From: Bacteroidota bacterium
Lineage (GTDB): Bacteria; Bacteroidota; Bacteroidia; Chitinophagales; Chitinophagaceae
Length of the DNA stretch: 8,282 nt
Direction: 5' to 3'
NCBI GenBank assembly: GCA_023436685.1
Contig: JAEZIL010000236.1
Location: forward strand, 1 to 8,282
Numbering within the stretch: the first letter of the stretch is position 1; the number at the start of each line of letters is the position of its first letter. The translations under genes and the position numbers were made by a program. Below are positions 1 through 6,965 of this stretch, in pieces. The notes under the pieces were generated by a model that worked only from the letters and a program-made list of their open reading frames with translations, did no database searches and was not told where the DNA came from.

Positions 1-204
1 ACTGATGAGCGTAATTGTATAAGGTAGTCTATATTTTGCATTTTGCTTTTTATGTCTTACCAGGTGCAGCACAAACCAGGAACAATTTGAAGCGGGCAAA
101 GGAAATGAATGTTGATTTACCTGATGAAACCGGAGATACCGGGCTTGTATATAAGGTGATATACACGTAGGTGAGCTCAGTTCCTTTACAATTGGAATTC
201 TCTA
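1..204. other. Left-edge intergenic stretch, no clear gene
   Basis: This stretch lies downstream of the response regulator, whose stop is at 205-207. No open frame with a convincing start is present. On the plus strand one frame is open from 15 to the TAG at 168-170, and its last part (66-167) reads like protein: AAQTRNNLKRAKEMNVDLPD, followed by a short tail ending VYKVIYT. It has no ATG before 105 and a stop at 12-14, so at best it is the tail of a broken gene. An AT-rich 7-bp inverted repeat (146-152 with 159-165) lies inside it, but it has no T-run on either strand and I do not call it a terminator. Confidence 0.4.
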
Positions 205-960
205 TCAAATAATGTTAGAAAACTCCTTTATCTTTTTAATAATCTCACTTTTGTCCTTACTGCTAAGATGTATTTTGTAGCCATTGCTCATAAGAAGGTA
301 ACCATTGTCATCGCGGTGTAACTCTCTTACGTGATCCATATTTACCAGGAAGCTTTTGTGCACCCGCAAAAAACCTTTATCGGCAAGAGACAGCTCAAAA
401 TCACGAAGCCCTCTACTCACAAGTTTTTGTTTGTTACTAATAAAATGAATAATAGTATAGCTTCCTTCTGCTTCCAAAGTTATAATGTCCTCGGTATTGT
501 GATAGGTAAACCCACTTCTACTCGGGACTGCAATTCTCTTAACGCTTATATTTTTAAAATATTGTAGTAGCGTATTGGGCAGAGGGGGTGTATTATGCTG
601 CTTTATATTATCTATTACTTTGACGAGTGCTATTCTGAATTCTTCAGGATCTACTGGTTTCAATATATAATCAAAGGCATGTCGTTTAATGGCCTGAATG
701 GAATAGTGTTCATGTGCAGTAATAAAAATCACACGGGCAGTCAATGTTGGTAATTGTTCCAATATATCAAAACCGCTGCCGTCTGCCAACTCAATATCCA
801 AAAAAAGCAGATCAGGTTGAACATATTGAATGTCCCGAACAGCATCAGGTATATTTTGACAAACACTTGACAATTGTATTTCATTGCTCCTGGTTTGTAT
901 TAATGTCTTAATGATTTCTTGGGCCGATGGTTCATCATCGACGATTATTGCTTTTATCAT
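205..960 (-). CDS. LytTR-family response regulator
   Basis: A 251-residue cytoplasmic DNA-binding response regulator, the usual size for the LytR/AlgR family. Residues 1-120 are a receiver domain. It has the acidic pocket D8-D9 in IIVDDEP, the phospho-acceptor D55 in LLFLDIEL, T81 in VIFITAH and K101 in DYILKPVD. Residues 139-248 are a LytTR domain, recognisable from the segment IITLEAEGSYTIIHF and from FLRVHKSFLVNMDHV. In this family the domain binds imperfect direct repeats near promoters through beta-strand loops. The ATG at 958-960 lies inside the last codons of the upstream histidine kinase (26-base overlap), so the two are very likely translationally coupled, and this regulator is the natural phosphorylation partner of that kinase. 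No Shine-Dalgarno sequence is visible before the start. All key receiver residues are present, so it should be active. Its target genes cannot be told from the sequence. Confidence 0.96.
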   Translation of the reverse strand: MIKAIIVDDEPSAQEIIKTLIQTRSNEIQLSSVCQNIPDAVRDIQYVQPDLLFLDIELADGSGFDILEQLPTLTARVIFITAHEHYSIQAIKRHAFDYILKPVDPEEFRIALVKVIDNIKQHNTPPLPNTLLQYFKNISVKRIAVPSRSGFTYHNTEDIITLEAEGSYTIIHFISNKQKLVSRGLRDFELSLADKGFLRVHKSFLVNMDHVRELHRDDNGYLLMSNGYKIHLSSKDKSEIIKKIKEFSNII

Positions 961-3913
961 ATTTCAACGGTAGAAAGAATTGTATAAGAGTGCCTGCGGG
1001 CTTGCCATCGGCATGTGTTAAATCTTTTACTTTAAAACGGCTTTGTTCGGGGGAATGTCCCCAAGCCTGCATAATACGGGCAATAGTAATGGTAGTACCC
1101 GATTGTTTCTCTTCACTAGATGCTATATCCTCCTGATTCAGGAAAACCATTTTCTTAATTTTTATTTTAGCTGCAGCGGCTCTGCCTATGCCATCATCCT
1201 TTACATTCACTTTTAGATTGCCATCCTCTTGCTCAATTTTCACCCACAAGTTACCTGGTTCATTTTTAGGAAGTAAGCCATGTAGCACTGCATTTTCTAC
1301 GAAGGGCTGTAATAATAGAGGCGGGATCAAAGCATGCTTTAAGGATTCGGGTAGCCGTTTAGGCAAGTGAACTTGTAACTTTCCCGGAAAGCGCATGCGT
1401 TCCATTTCAATATAAAGCTGTAGGGCCTCAAGATCTTTCTCTATTGTAACCATTTCCTGTACAGTGTTATTGAATATGAGCCGCATTAGCCGTGAAAACT
1501 TTGAGAGAAAGGATACAGACATATCCGTGTCATGCTTTAAGATATAGTTCTGGATTGTATTCAGGGAATTGTAAATAAAGTGAGGTGACATCTGATCTCG
1601 CAAAGCTTTATCACGATAGACACTAAGATCAGCTTTTAATTTCATTTGCTTGTGTACAGCTTTTAACCGATTGTGTAGGAATAACCAAATGCCAACTGCG
1701 ACACACAAGCCTATCAGTAAAATAAACCACCAGCGAAGCCAGAACGGCGGCCTAATGGTAAAGATAAGAGTTGCCGTGTATGATTTTCCATATTGATTAG
1801 GCGCTATTGCACCATACTCAAACGTGTACGCGCCGGGAGGCAGGTCATTATAATTGACAACCGGATCACTAGTATAACTCCATGCAGAAGGTTCATCCCC
1901 ATTCAACCGGTAACAGTATTGCAAAACAGTTGCATAACGGTAATTAAGACCGATGAAGCCGATGCTAATATTATTCTGATTATATTTTAATTGCAAGGGG
2001 GCTGCACTATTCCAGGTCTTTCCATTGACAGTCAATTTCTGGAGTAAAACAGGTATGTTTTCTTCAAACCTGAGTTTTTTAGCACGTGGGAAAATACTGA
2101 TGCCTTTGGCCGTGCCCAACCAAAGATCCTGACCTACAATACAAATATCATTAATCTCGTTTGAGTTGATACCATCATTTGTCGAGGCCCACTCGACACG
2201 GGTATGTGCTGTGTCAAGAATATGTTGGATTTTGTATAAACCCATGTTAGTGCCTACCCAAACACCATACTCCGGGTCAGATAGCACTACATTGCAGATC
2301 ATATGCTTTAGGCCATCCTTGGCAGTTATATGTCGTGCAATGCTTAAATCACTTTTCTTTAAAACTAATAGCCCTTTTCCATGAGTCGCAACCAGCAGAT
2401 GATGTTCATCCAGATCTTTTATTTCGGTAATTCTCTCTTTTGCAAAGGCACTATTCAGGGGCAATTCATGCAACTGATCCTGCGTATAAACACGCAAACC
2501 ATACAGTGTTCCTATCAAAAGCCTGTCGTTGGGTAAAGCCTTTAAACAGGTAACAAAGGGAATAATATTGGACAACCTGTTTTTGTAAAACATAGTATCA
2601 CCGGTAGCCGGTATGAGGTAGTCATTCAGGAGTCCCCAAGTGGTTTCTCCATCGGAAAACAGCTTGGAGGCAGTCATTCGGATATAGCTATTCTTCTTGG
2701 GAGGTGTTTTAGCGCTTAGTGGATTAATAAAATAATAAACACCTGATTCGGGAAGCAAAGCGATAGCATGCACCGATATATTACCTAGTGGTTTTTCCCA
2801 AACTGCACCGGTAGTATTTTTCAGTCGCCATAAAGAGTAATCTGATTGCCAGGCTATGATCTCGTTTCGGACCAAACTAATACGATTTGTTTTAGCAGAT
2901 GAAAGCCCCGTTCGCTGATCGTATGCCAGCAAAAAATCAGGGGGCAAATAATATATGCCGTTCTCTAAAGTAGTAAACCAAAATCCTCCCTCTCTATCTT
3001 CCAAAATGCAGGAAACAGAGTATTCCTGCAATAGGTGAATTGGATTAGCGTAATTATCTTTCTTTCGATATAGCACAAGGCCTCCGTGATTATAACCCAG
3101 CCAAATGTTTTCATTTTTATCGACTGTCATATAAAGCGGATGACCAGAAGTAGAAATAATCTTTTGGCATTTTTTACCCTGCAAACGGTAAATGTCCCGG
3201 TATAATATCCAGACCACTTCTCCTCTTTTTGCTCCATACACATGGTCATATGGCTGATCATATCCTCTTTCCGGCACAAATTCGTATAGCAATTTTTTTG
3301 TCCGAGATGAAAATACCTTTACTATTTCAGCTTTATTAGAAGCAGATCTTAACCATCGCTCTCCCGGAACTATATAGACACTGGAATAATTAGCATTTGA
3401 GGGAGTAGATAGTGAACGGTCTATAGTGCCATCCGTTTTGATCCGAATAATATCATAATTACTATTCTTCAAAGTATTCAAATAAAAAGTTCCATCCTCA
3501 TCGAGCGCCATATTGGTTCCCAGGGCATTTTGTATATTTCGAACGATTACATTATTATACAGATACTCGTAAATCTTATCTTGCTTAAGATACCCGGCCA
3601 TTGTAGAATATGTATAGTACCATACTTCGTCTTTATGCTTGAATAATGAAAAAATGGTATTGTTGACTAGTCCTTCTCTTGTAGTTAGGGTTTCAAAATG
3701 CCTGCCATCGAACCTTACCAACCCTTTATCAGTTCCTATATAAATATATCCTCGACTATCTTGCAGGACCTGATAGGTCTCTGAACTCGGCAGGCCATTA
3801 TCTGAATTATAATTTCTGAAAACCGGTAATTGCGCTAAAGTTGCCGTACTCCCTATGATAAGCACACATATAGATAACACCAATCGAAGTAAAGCAACCT
3901 GGCAAGACGTCAT
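935..3913 (-). CDS. Propeller sensor histidine kinase, LytS/YehU type
   Basis: A 992-residue membrane sensor kinase. Residues 1-28 form a signal peptide ending TLAQ. Residues 30-615 form a large periplasmic sensor of Reg_prop-type beta-propeller blades, for example GYIYIGTDKGLVRFDG (55-70), NIWLGYNHGGLVLY (269-282), GFWFTTLENGIYYL (310-323), LLVATHGKGLLVL (506-518) and VWVGTNMGLYKI (551-562), enough for about two seven-bladed propellers. A Y_Y_Y domain follows (about 640-722), then one membrane helix (about 727-747) and a short linker helix. The kinase part is of the His_kinase (PF06580) type: H778 in MSPHFIYNSLN is the expected autophosphorylation site, N874 lies in the N box (PPLLLQPFVENAVLHG), and D906 in DDGIG begins the G1 box of the ATPase domain (about 863-982). 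The stretch after the G1 box (SGTTITIARIMQAWG) departs from the usual KSMGxxIxxxRL wording. The length fits the family, which in Bacteroidota often senses polysaccharide breakdown products; the ligand here is unknown. The gene overlaps the following response regulator by 26 bases. Confidence 0.96.
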   Translation of the reverse strand: MTSCQVALLRLVLSICVLIIGSTATLAQLPVFRNYNSDNGLPSSETYQVLQDSRGYIYIGTDKGLVRFDGRHFETLTTREGLVNNTIFSLFKHKDEVWYYTYSTMAGYLKQDKIYEYLYNNVIVRNIQNALGTNMALDEDGTFYLNTLKNSNYDIIRIKTDGTIDRSLSTPSNANYSSVYIVPGERWLRSASNKAEIVKVFSSRTKKLLYEFVPERGYDQPYDHVYGAKRGEVVWILYRDIYRLQGKKCQKIISTSGHPLYMTVDKNENIWLGYNHGGLVLYRKKDNYANPIHLLQEYSVSCILEDREGGFWFTTLENGIYYLPPDFLLAYDQRTGLSSAKTNRISLVRNEIIAWQSDYSLWRLKNTTGAVWEKPLGNISVHAIALLPESGVYYFINPLSAKTPPKKNSYIRMTASKLFSDGETTWGLLNDYLIPATGDTMFYKNRLSNIIPFVTCLKALPNDRLLIGTLYGLRVYTQDQLHELPLNSAFAKERITEIKDLDEHHLLVATHGKGLLVLKKSDLSIARHITAKDGLKHMICNVVLSDPEYGVWVGTNMGLYKIQHILDTAHTRVEWASTNDGINSNEINDICIVGQDLWLGTAKGISIFPRAKKLRFEENIPVLLQKLTVNGKTWNSAAPLQLKYNQNNISIGFIGLNYRYATVLQYCYRLNGDEPSAWSYTSDPVVNYNDLPPGAYTFEYGAIAPNQYGKSYTATLIFTIRPPFWLRWWFILLIGLCVAVGIWLFLHNRLKAVHKQMKLKADLSVYRDKALRDQMSPHFIYNSLNTIQNYILKHDTDMSVSFLSKFSRLMRLIFNNTVQEMVTIEKDLEALQLYIEMERMRFPGKLQVHLPKRLPESLKHALIPPLLLQPFVENAVLHGLLPKNEPGNLWVKIEQEDGNLKVNVKDDGIGRAAAAKIKIKKMVFLNQEDIASSEEKQSGTTITIARIMQAWGHSPEQSRFKVKDLTHADGKPAGTLIQFFLPLKYDKSNNRR

Positions 3914-4078
3914 AGGCTATTGAAATATAATGTACGACAAAGTATTGTGAAATTGCTTTACGGATAAGAAATTAATGCATACCTACAATTGCATTTATTA
4001 AAGTAAATAATGTGTACATGCTCATCATAGCTGTCCAATAAGCAGTAGCATCCCATCCCTGCAGCTCAAGCTATCGTT

Positions 4079-4103
4079 CGTTACGAATATTTACCGTTAC
4101 AAA
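4079..4103. promoter_or_regulatory. Paired 9-mer repeat, possible regulator site
   Basis: CGTTACGAA at 4079-4087 and CGTTACAAA at 4095-4103 agree in eight of nine bases and start 16 bases apart, about one and a half helical turns. The first copy also forms the small palindrome TTCGT-T-ACGAA (4077-4087). LytTR regulators bind imperfect direct repeats upstream of promoters, and this pair stands before an operon encoding one, so autoregulation is conceivable. The spacing is shorter than the roughly two turns usual for LytTR sites, and short repeats also arise by chance, so this is only a suggestion. Confidence 0.2.
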
Positions 4104-4172
4104 CTTCATGTTGACATCATATGATTTGTGGACGCACTTACGATTCAAGGGGGTGCCGATTCTGCAATCGTT

Positions 4173-4219
4173 CAAAACAATACAAGGGATAGACTATGTC
4201 TATCCCTTGTATTGTTTTG
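4173..4219 (-). terminator. Intrinsic terminator of the T9SS cargo gene
   Basis: A perfect inverted repeat: the 22-base arms at 4173-4194 and 4198-4219 are exact reverse complements around a 3-base loop (TAT). The outer arms are CAAAACAATACAAGGG and its complement, so each strand has an A-rich 5' side and a T-rich 3' side around a GC-containing core (GGGATAGAC). It begins ten bases after the stop codon of the cargo gene (4229-4231) on the minus strand. Position and composition fit a rho-independent terminator that separates the cargo gene from the kinase operon. The symmetry would let it act in both directions. Confidence 0.88.
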
Positions 4220-4228
4220 CGTGGGAAT

Positions 4229-6109
4229 CTATTCTTTTATGAACCGAATCATCTTTCGTTCAGCTCCGTGCGTTATTTCAGCAAAGTACAGACCAGCTGC
4301 CAAGTTGCCTGTAACAAAGCGGAAACTCTGGTTGCTGATCTGCACTGCTTCGCCGACTTGTGCACCTACTGCATTGCGGATCGTTACGCGCGGCTGGATG
4401 ACATCGGCAGAGAAAACAATATCGATATGGTTGGTTGCAGGGTTAGGAAGGATAGATACTCGTAATCCTTCCAAAAAATCCATTGTTCCACCAGAGGCAG
4501 ACTGATTTTCTTCGGGTTGCTGCGCCACAGCCAGGAATTCGTTTACTCCACGATCCTGAGGCATACCGCAGCCACCATACAATTCTTGTTCAAATTGGCC
4601 TAGATAGCTGCTGGCGACAACCGTCAGAATACTGTTGGTCGTAATAATCGGAGGAAAAGCCGGAGCAGCAGGAGGCTCAGGCGTCGCCTGTAACTGGTCC
4701 TCATTGTAAGAGCAACCATTGGGAGAAATCTCGCCGTTGACAAAGGCTGCCGAGGCGTTGGTAAGTTGACCGTACACATACGGCGGCGTATGAGGCATTG
4801 TCAGATATCCAATGCCTTTGCATTCGTCACTATACGTAATCATACCGCCACCATAAAAATCCGCATAGTGTGCCAGAGAGCACTGCCCTACATTTGGAAC
4901 CGTGTTAGATATATCCATGTAGAAAACATCCGAGGGAAGAGGATTACCTCCGTTATTGTCAATAAGATTACCTCCCATAACATAGGAATTGTAGGGATTG
5001 TTCTCGGGGTCGAATACCTGTTTTACAATATAGGGATACAAATAACCCTGTTGCCGGGTAATATTAGTGTACACCATGCTGGTGGTTATGTTGTTGCAAA
5101 GAGCATCGGCTTTCATAAACCAGGCGCGCATACCTACTTGCTTACTGGTGCCTGACATGATGAAGTTGCGGCCACCCGGTGCTACGTTTTCCCAGTTTTC
5201 ATTGATAGAAGTGATCTCGTCAAAGCTGAAATTGGGTAGTGCCACGCGACGTGTATAAGGTAGGATAGGTGTGCCTGTGGAACTGTTAACTGTCAGTATG
5301 TAGCCGTCAAATTCCGGTAATACGTCTGATCCAAAATCCGCTCCTCCTACTATATGAACATTGTTGTTATTGATGTTCTGAATGATGTCGTTGGCTTTCT
5401 CGCCTGGTCCCATCATTGTACCGGGTGTCACATTAAAATCATAGGAATTATGCCAGGCCAATACACCGAAAGGATTTAGCCGCAAAGCAAATATTTTATC
5501 ATTACCAGCCTCTTCTATATTCCCTGTTACCAGGTAGTTATCGGGTGCTGTGGTACAAAGTCGGATGCCTGTCACCTTCGCTTGGGTAACTGCAGATCCG
5601 AAGAGGTAGGTTTTGTGTAGAAAAACCGTTCCGTCTTCTTGTATATAGAAATACAGCAGGCCATGCCGGGATTCTCCGCCGAGAAAAGCTGTAAAAGTAC
5701 CGCAATAGATATAGGCATTGAAATGATCTTCGAGAATCCGCGCGCTGGTCATTGTAATGGCACTTTCATAGACACCCAAGCTGACCCGAAACTGGTAGGT
5801 GCGGGCAAAATTGGTGATCATCGGCGCCAGGGGTTGCGAAAAATCGCCGGTCCGGTCGGTATGCACCACTAATGGAGACATGGGATTACCAAGGACCGGG
5901 CCTTCATACTGGTCCAGGGGTGCCCAGCCCCCCAGTAAATGCCCACCACCGCCGTGCAAGGATTGCAGGCCATTACCGAGTTGGGAGTGAGCGACATAAA
6001 CTTTCCAGAACGGAGCCTGAGCTGTTGCCTGATGGGCAGACACAAATGAAATGATCATCAACAGGAAGGCCGGGAGCCCTACGCTTGATTTTTTCAGGAA
6101 TTGTTTCAT
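4229..6109 (-). CDS. Secreted T9SS cargo protein, type A sorting domain
   Basis: A 626-residue exported protein. Residues 1-31 are a Sec signal peptide (KK near the start, hydrophobic LPAFLLMIISFVSA, likely cleavage after ATAQ). Residues 550-626 form a type A T9SS C-terminal domain with the two signature segments VSILPNPATNHIDI (551-564) and LAAGLYFAEITHGAERKMIRF (603-623 region), which direct the protein across the outer membrane and usually to surface anchoring. The body between them matches no enzyme I recognise, but it contains repeating units of about 60 residues, each with a short beta strand ending in Gly: AYIYCGT (132), NYLVTGN (191), HIVGGAD (252), NFIMSGT (315), YVMGGN (376). One unit also shows the propeller-like wording RLNPFGVLAWHNSYDF. 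A proline-rich linker (PEPPAAPAFPP, 477-487) precedes the end of the body. A beta-propeller fold is inferred; the function is unknown. The ATG at 6107-6109 is chosen because the signal peptide follows at once. The gene is more GC-rich than its neighbours. Confidence 0.92.
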   Translation of the reverse strand: MKQFLKKSSVGLPAFLLMIISFVSAHQATAQAPFWKVYVAHSQLGNGLQSLHGGGGHLLGGWAPLDQYEGPVLGNPMSPLVVHTDRTGDFSQPLAPMITNFARTYQFRVSLGVYESAITMTSARILEDHFNAYIYCGTFTAFLGGESRHGLLYFYIQEDGTVFLHKTYLFGSAVTQAKVTGIRLCTTAPDNYLVTGNIEEAGNDKIFALRLNPFGVLAWHNSYDFNVTPGTMMGPGEKANDIIQNINNNNVHIVGGADFGSDVLPEFDGYILTVNSSTGTPILPYTRRVALPNFSFDEITSINENWENVAPGGRNFIMSGTSKQVGMRAWFMKADALCNNITTSMVYTNITRQQGYLYPYIVKQVFDPENNPYNSYVMGGNLIDNNGGNPLPSDVFYMDISNTVPNVGQCSLAHYADFYGGGMITYSDECKGIGYLTMPHTPPYVYGQLTNASAAFVNGEISPNGCSYNEDQLQATPEPPAAPAFPPIITTNSILTVVASSYLGQFEQELYGGCGMPQDRGVNEFLAVAQQPEENQSASGGTMDFLEGLRVSILPNPATNHIDIVFSADVIQPRVTIRNAVGAQVGEAVQISNQSFRFVTGNLAAGLYFAEITHGAERKMIRFIKE

Positions 6110-6159
6110 ATTTGGATGGTGTTTAATTGTGGTTATACAAATGGAAACGAAAATGCCGT

Positions 6160-6387
6160 TTAAGGAGCTGCAGTCTCAAAGGCTTTCTCCAAGAGCTGTT
6201 TAGTTTCTTCTTCCTAAAGATCGGGAGACACATAGGTGTATACGGGAGGCATTTTGTGTAAGCCTGTTACGGTTTCATGAAAGCAGGATTCAATTTCACG
6301 AACGCAAAATACGATTCCATTGTTCATCCGGTTTGTGAATGACTGGGTGGAGCAATCGTATCTCCTAACTTTTTCAGAGATGCTGTT
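6160..6387 (-). pseudogene. Possible decayed gene end with in-frame TAG
   Basis: On the minus strand one frame runs from 6387 to the TAA at 6160-6162, interrupted by a single TAG at 6214-6216. Before the TAG it reads, in part, NNGIVFCVREIESCFHETV then GLHKMPPVYTYVSPDL. After it comes EEETKQLLEKAFETAAP, which looks like a C-terminal amphipathic helix. The amino-acid make-up and codon choice look like a real protein that acquired a stop, and the end lies 50 bases before the cargo-gene start in the same direction. A stop (TAA, 6388-6390) closes the frame upstream, and the only ATG gives a 37-codon frame. I do not recognise the family. A chance open frame of this length is possible. Confidence 0.3.
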
Positions 6388-6431
6388 TTAAAAGAACGTA
6401 TAATCTTGTAAGTATAGAAGAGTGATGAGTT

Positions 6432-6658
6432 CTATTTTAGCGCTTTTAAAGCATTATACAGTCTAATCCCTATGACTGTGGAAGCGAGAAAGGTATAACC
6501 AAGCATATTATTCCCTTTCAGCCGTATACCCTTCAGCCTGAAATATATTTGTGACAGCACGTCCTTGCTCAACCAAACTCATTGACAATATAATCATCAG
6601 AAGTCTTACCATGGAAAGTAGCTGGCTGTAATAACAAGAGATTAGTTCTTTTCAGCCC
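6432..6658 (-). pseudogene. Possible frameshifted gene remnant
   Basis: Two minus-strand frames overlap by ten bases and together read like one protein. The first (6658 to the TGA at 6569-6571) contains LQPATFHGKTSDDYIVNEFG. The second (6578 to the TAG at 6432-6434) contains LSKDVLSQIYFRLKGIRLKG and then MLGYTFLASTVIGIRLYNAL, the latter hydrophobic enough for a membrane segment. A one-base indel near 6570-6578 would join them into about 75 codons. A competing reading starts at the ATG at 6610-6612 (MVRLLMIILSMSLVEQGRAV) in the third frame and stops near 6508. No homologue comes to mind and no start is convincing, so a decayed gene is only a suggestion. Confidence 0.2.
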
Positions 6659-6685
6659 TTAGTACAAAACGATTTGATACCGCAC

Positions 6686-6883
6686 TCACTTTTTTAAAAG
6701 CTTAGAGTAGGCAGCTTTATTATCTTGGTGTAAATATTGACACCTAATTTCTCTCAATTTCTCAGGTATGGTTACAACAGTATCATGTGTATTCGACGCG
6801 AAATTGGAAGTAGCCAGACAGCCTTGAACAACATACCGACAATTAACTTGCTGTAATATCGCGATAATACCTAAGCCTACTAT
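6686..6883 (-). pseudogene. 65-codon open frame without start codon
   Basis: The minus-strand frame from 6883 to the TGA at 6686-6688 is uninterrupted. It begins IVGLGIIAILQQVNC, resembling the hydrophobic core of a signal peptide, and ends with the charged segments VVTIPEKLREIRC and QDNKAAYSKLLKK. This is the layout of a small exported protein. No ATG, GTG or TTG lies in frame between the upstream TAG (6884-6886) and residue 20, and the OmpA-gene terminator stands only 28 bases upstream. It is therefore either the tail of a truncated gene, a gene with a rare start such as ATA or ATT, or chance. No family recognised. Confidence 0.25.
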
Positions 6884-6911
6884 CTATAAGTGTAATAGGA
6901 ATATAGAAAAT

Positions 6912-6934
6912 AAGGGGTACACGAAGTACCCCTT
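6912..6934 (-). terminator. Intrinsic terminator of the OmpA-family gene
   Basis: A perfect 9-bp stem: AAGGGGTAC (6912-6920) pairs with GTACCCCTT (6926-6934) around a 5-base loop. Read on the minus strand, the GC-rich stem is followed at once by the T-rich tail ATTTTCTATATT. It lies 31 bases after the stop codon of the OmpA-family gene (6966-6968), the expected place for a rho-independent terminator. It indicates that this gene is the last of its transcription unit. Confidence 0.88.
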
Positions 6935-6965
6935 CTACTCATTGTATGTTGCCCCTATCAAAAAC

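Larger units (their letters stand above)
3914..4228. other. Spacer upstream of the sensor kinase operon
   Basis: A 315-base stretch between the stop of the T9SS cargo gene and the start of the kinase. It holds the cargo-gene terminator (4173-4219) and must carry the promoter of the kinase/regulator operon. I could not place a convincing Bacteroidota promoter: the nearest -7-like element on the minus strand is TACTTTG (3938-3944), one base short of the TAnnTTTG consensus and without a TTG/TTTG at the expected distance. A pair of similar 9-mers, CGTTACGAA (4079-4087) and CGTTACAAA (4095-4103), lies about 170 bases upstream of the kinase start. No small gene is visible. Confidence 0.5.
6110..6965. 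other. 856-base stretch without an intact gene
   Basis: This stretch lies between the OmpA-family gene and the T9SS cargo gene. It contains the OmpA-gene terminator (6912-6934) and, presumably near 6110-6200, the promoter of the cargo gene, which I could not place. The rest holds three short minus-strand frames that read like protein but lack proper starts or carry internal stops; they are listed separately as possible gene remnants. No terminal inverted repeats, transposase motifs, tRNA or CRISPR units are visible. Confidence 0.55.

Noticed and set aside
146..165. A 7-bp inverted repeat (TGTATAT / ATATACA) after the response regulator, as a terminator
   Set aside because: The stem is almost all A/T, no T-run follows on the minus strand, and it overlaps a protein-like frame.
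331..567. Plus-strand open frame opposite the response regulator
   Set aside because: It lies wholly antisense to the LytTR domain, whose motifs are clear on the minus strand. The same reasoning removes the other plus-strand frames over the kinase and cargo genes.
3938..3944. TACTTTG on the minus strand as a possible -7 promoter element of the kinase operon
   Set aside because: It is one base short of TAnnTTTG, and no TTG/TTTG lies about 19-21 bases upstream. The match is too weak to annotate.
4128..4505. A 125-codon plus-strand open frame beginning in the spacer and running into the cargo gene
   Set aside because: It is antisense to the well-supported T9SS cargo gene, crosses the terminator hairpin, and its translation has no recognisable domain. 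It is a shadow frame.
6516..6543. TTTCAG ... CTGAAA inverted repeat in the gene-poor stretch
   Set aside because: The stem is only 6 bp with a 16-base loop, and a chance match is likely at this length.
6110..6965. An insertion sequence or integrase remnant as the source of the broken frames
   Set aside because: No DDE, tyrosine recombinase or HUH motif, no terminal inverted repeats and no target-site duplication could be seen.
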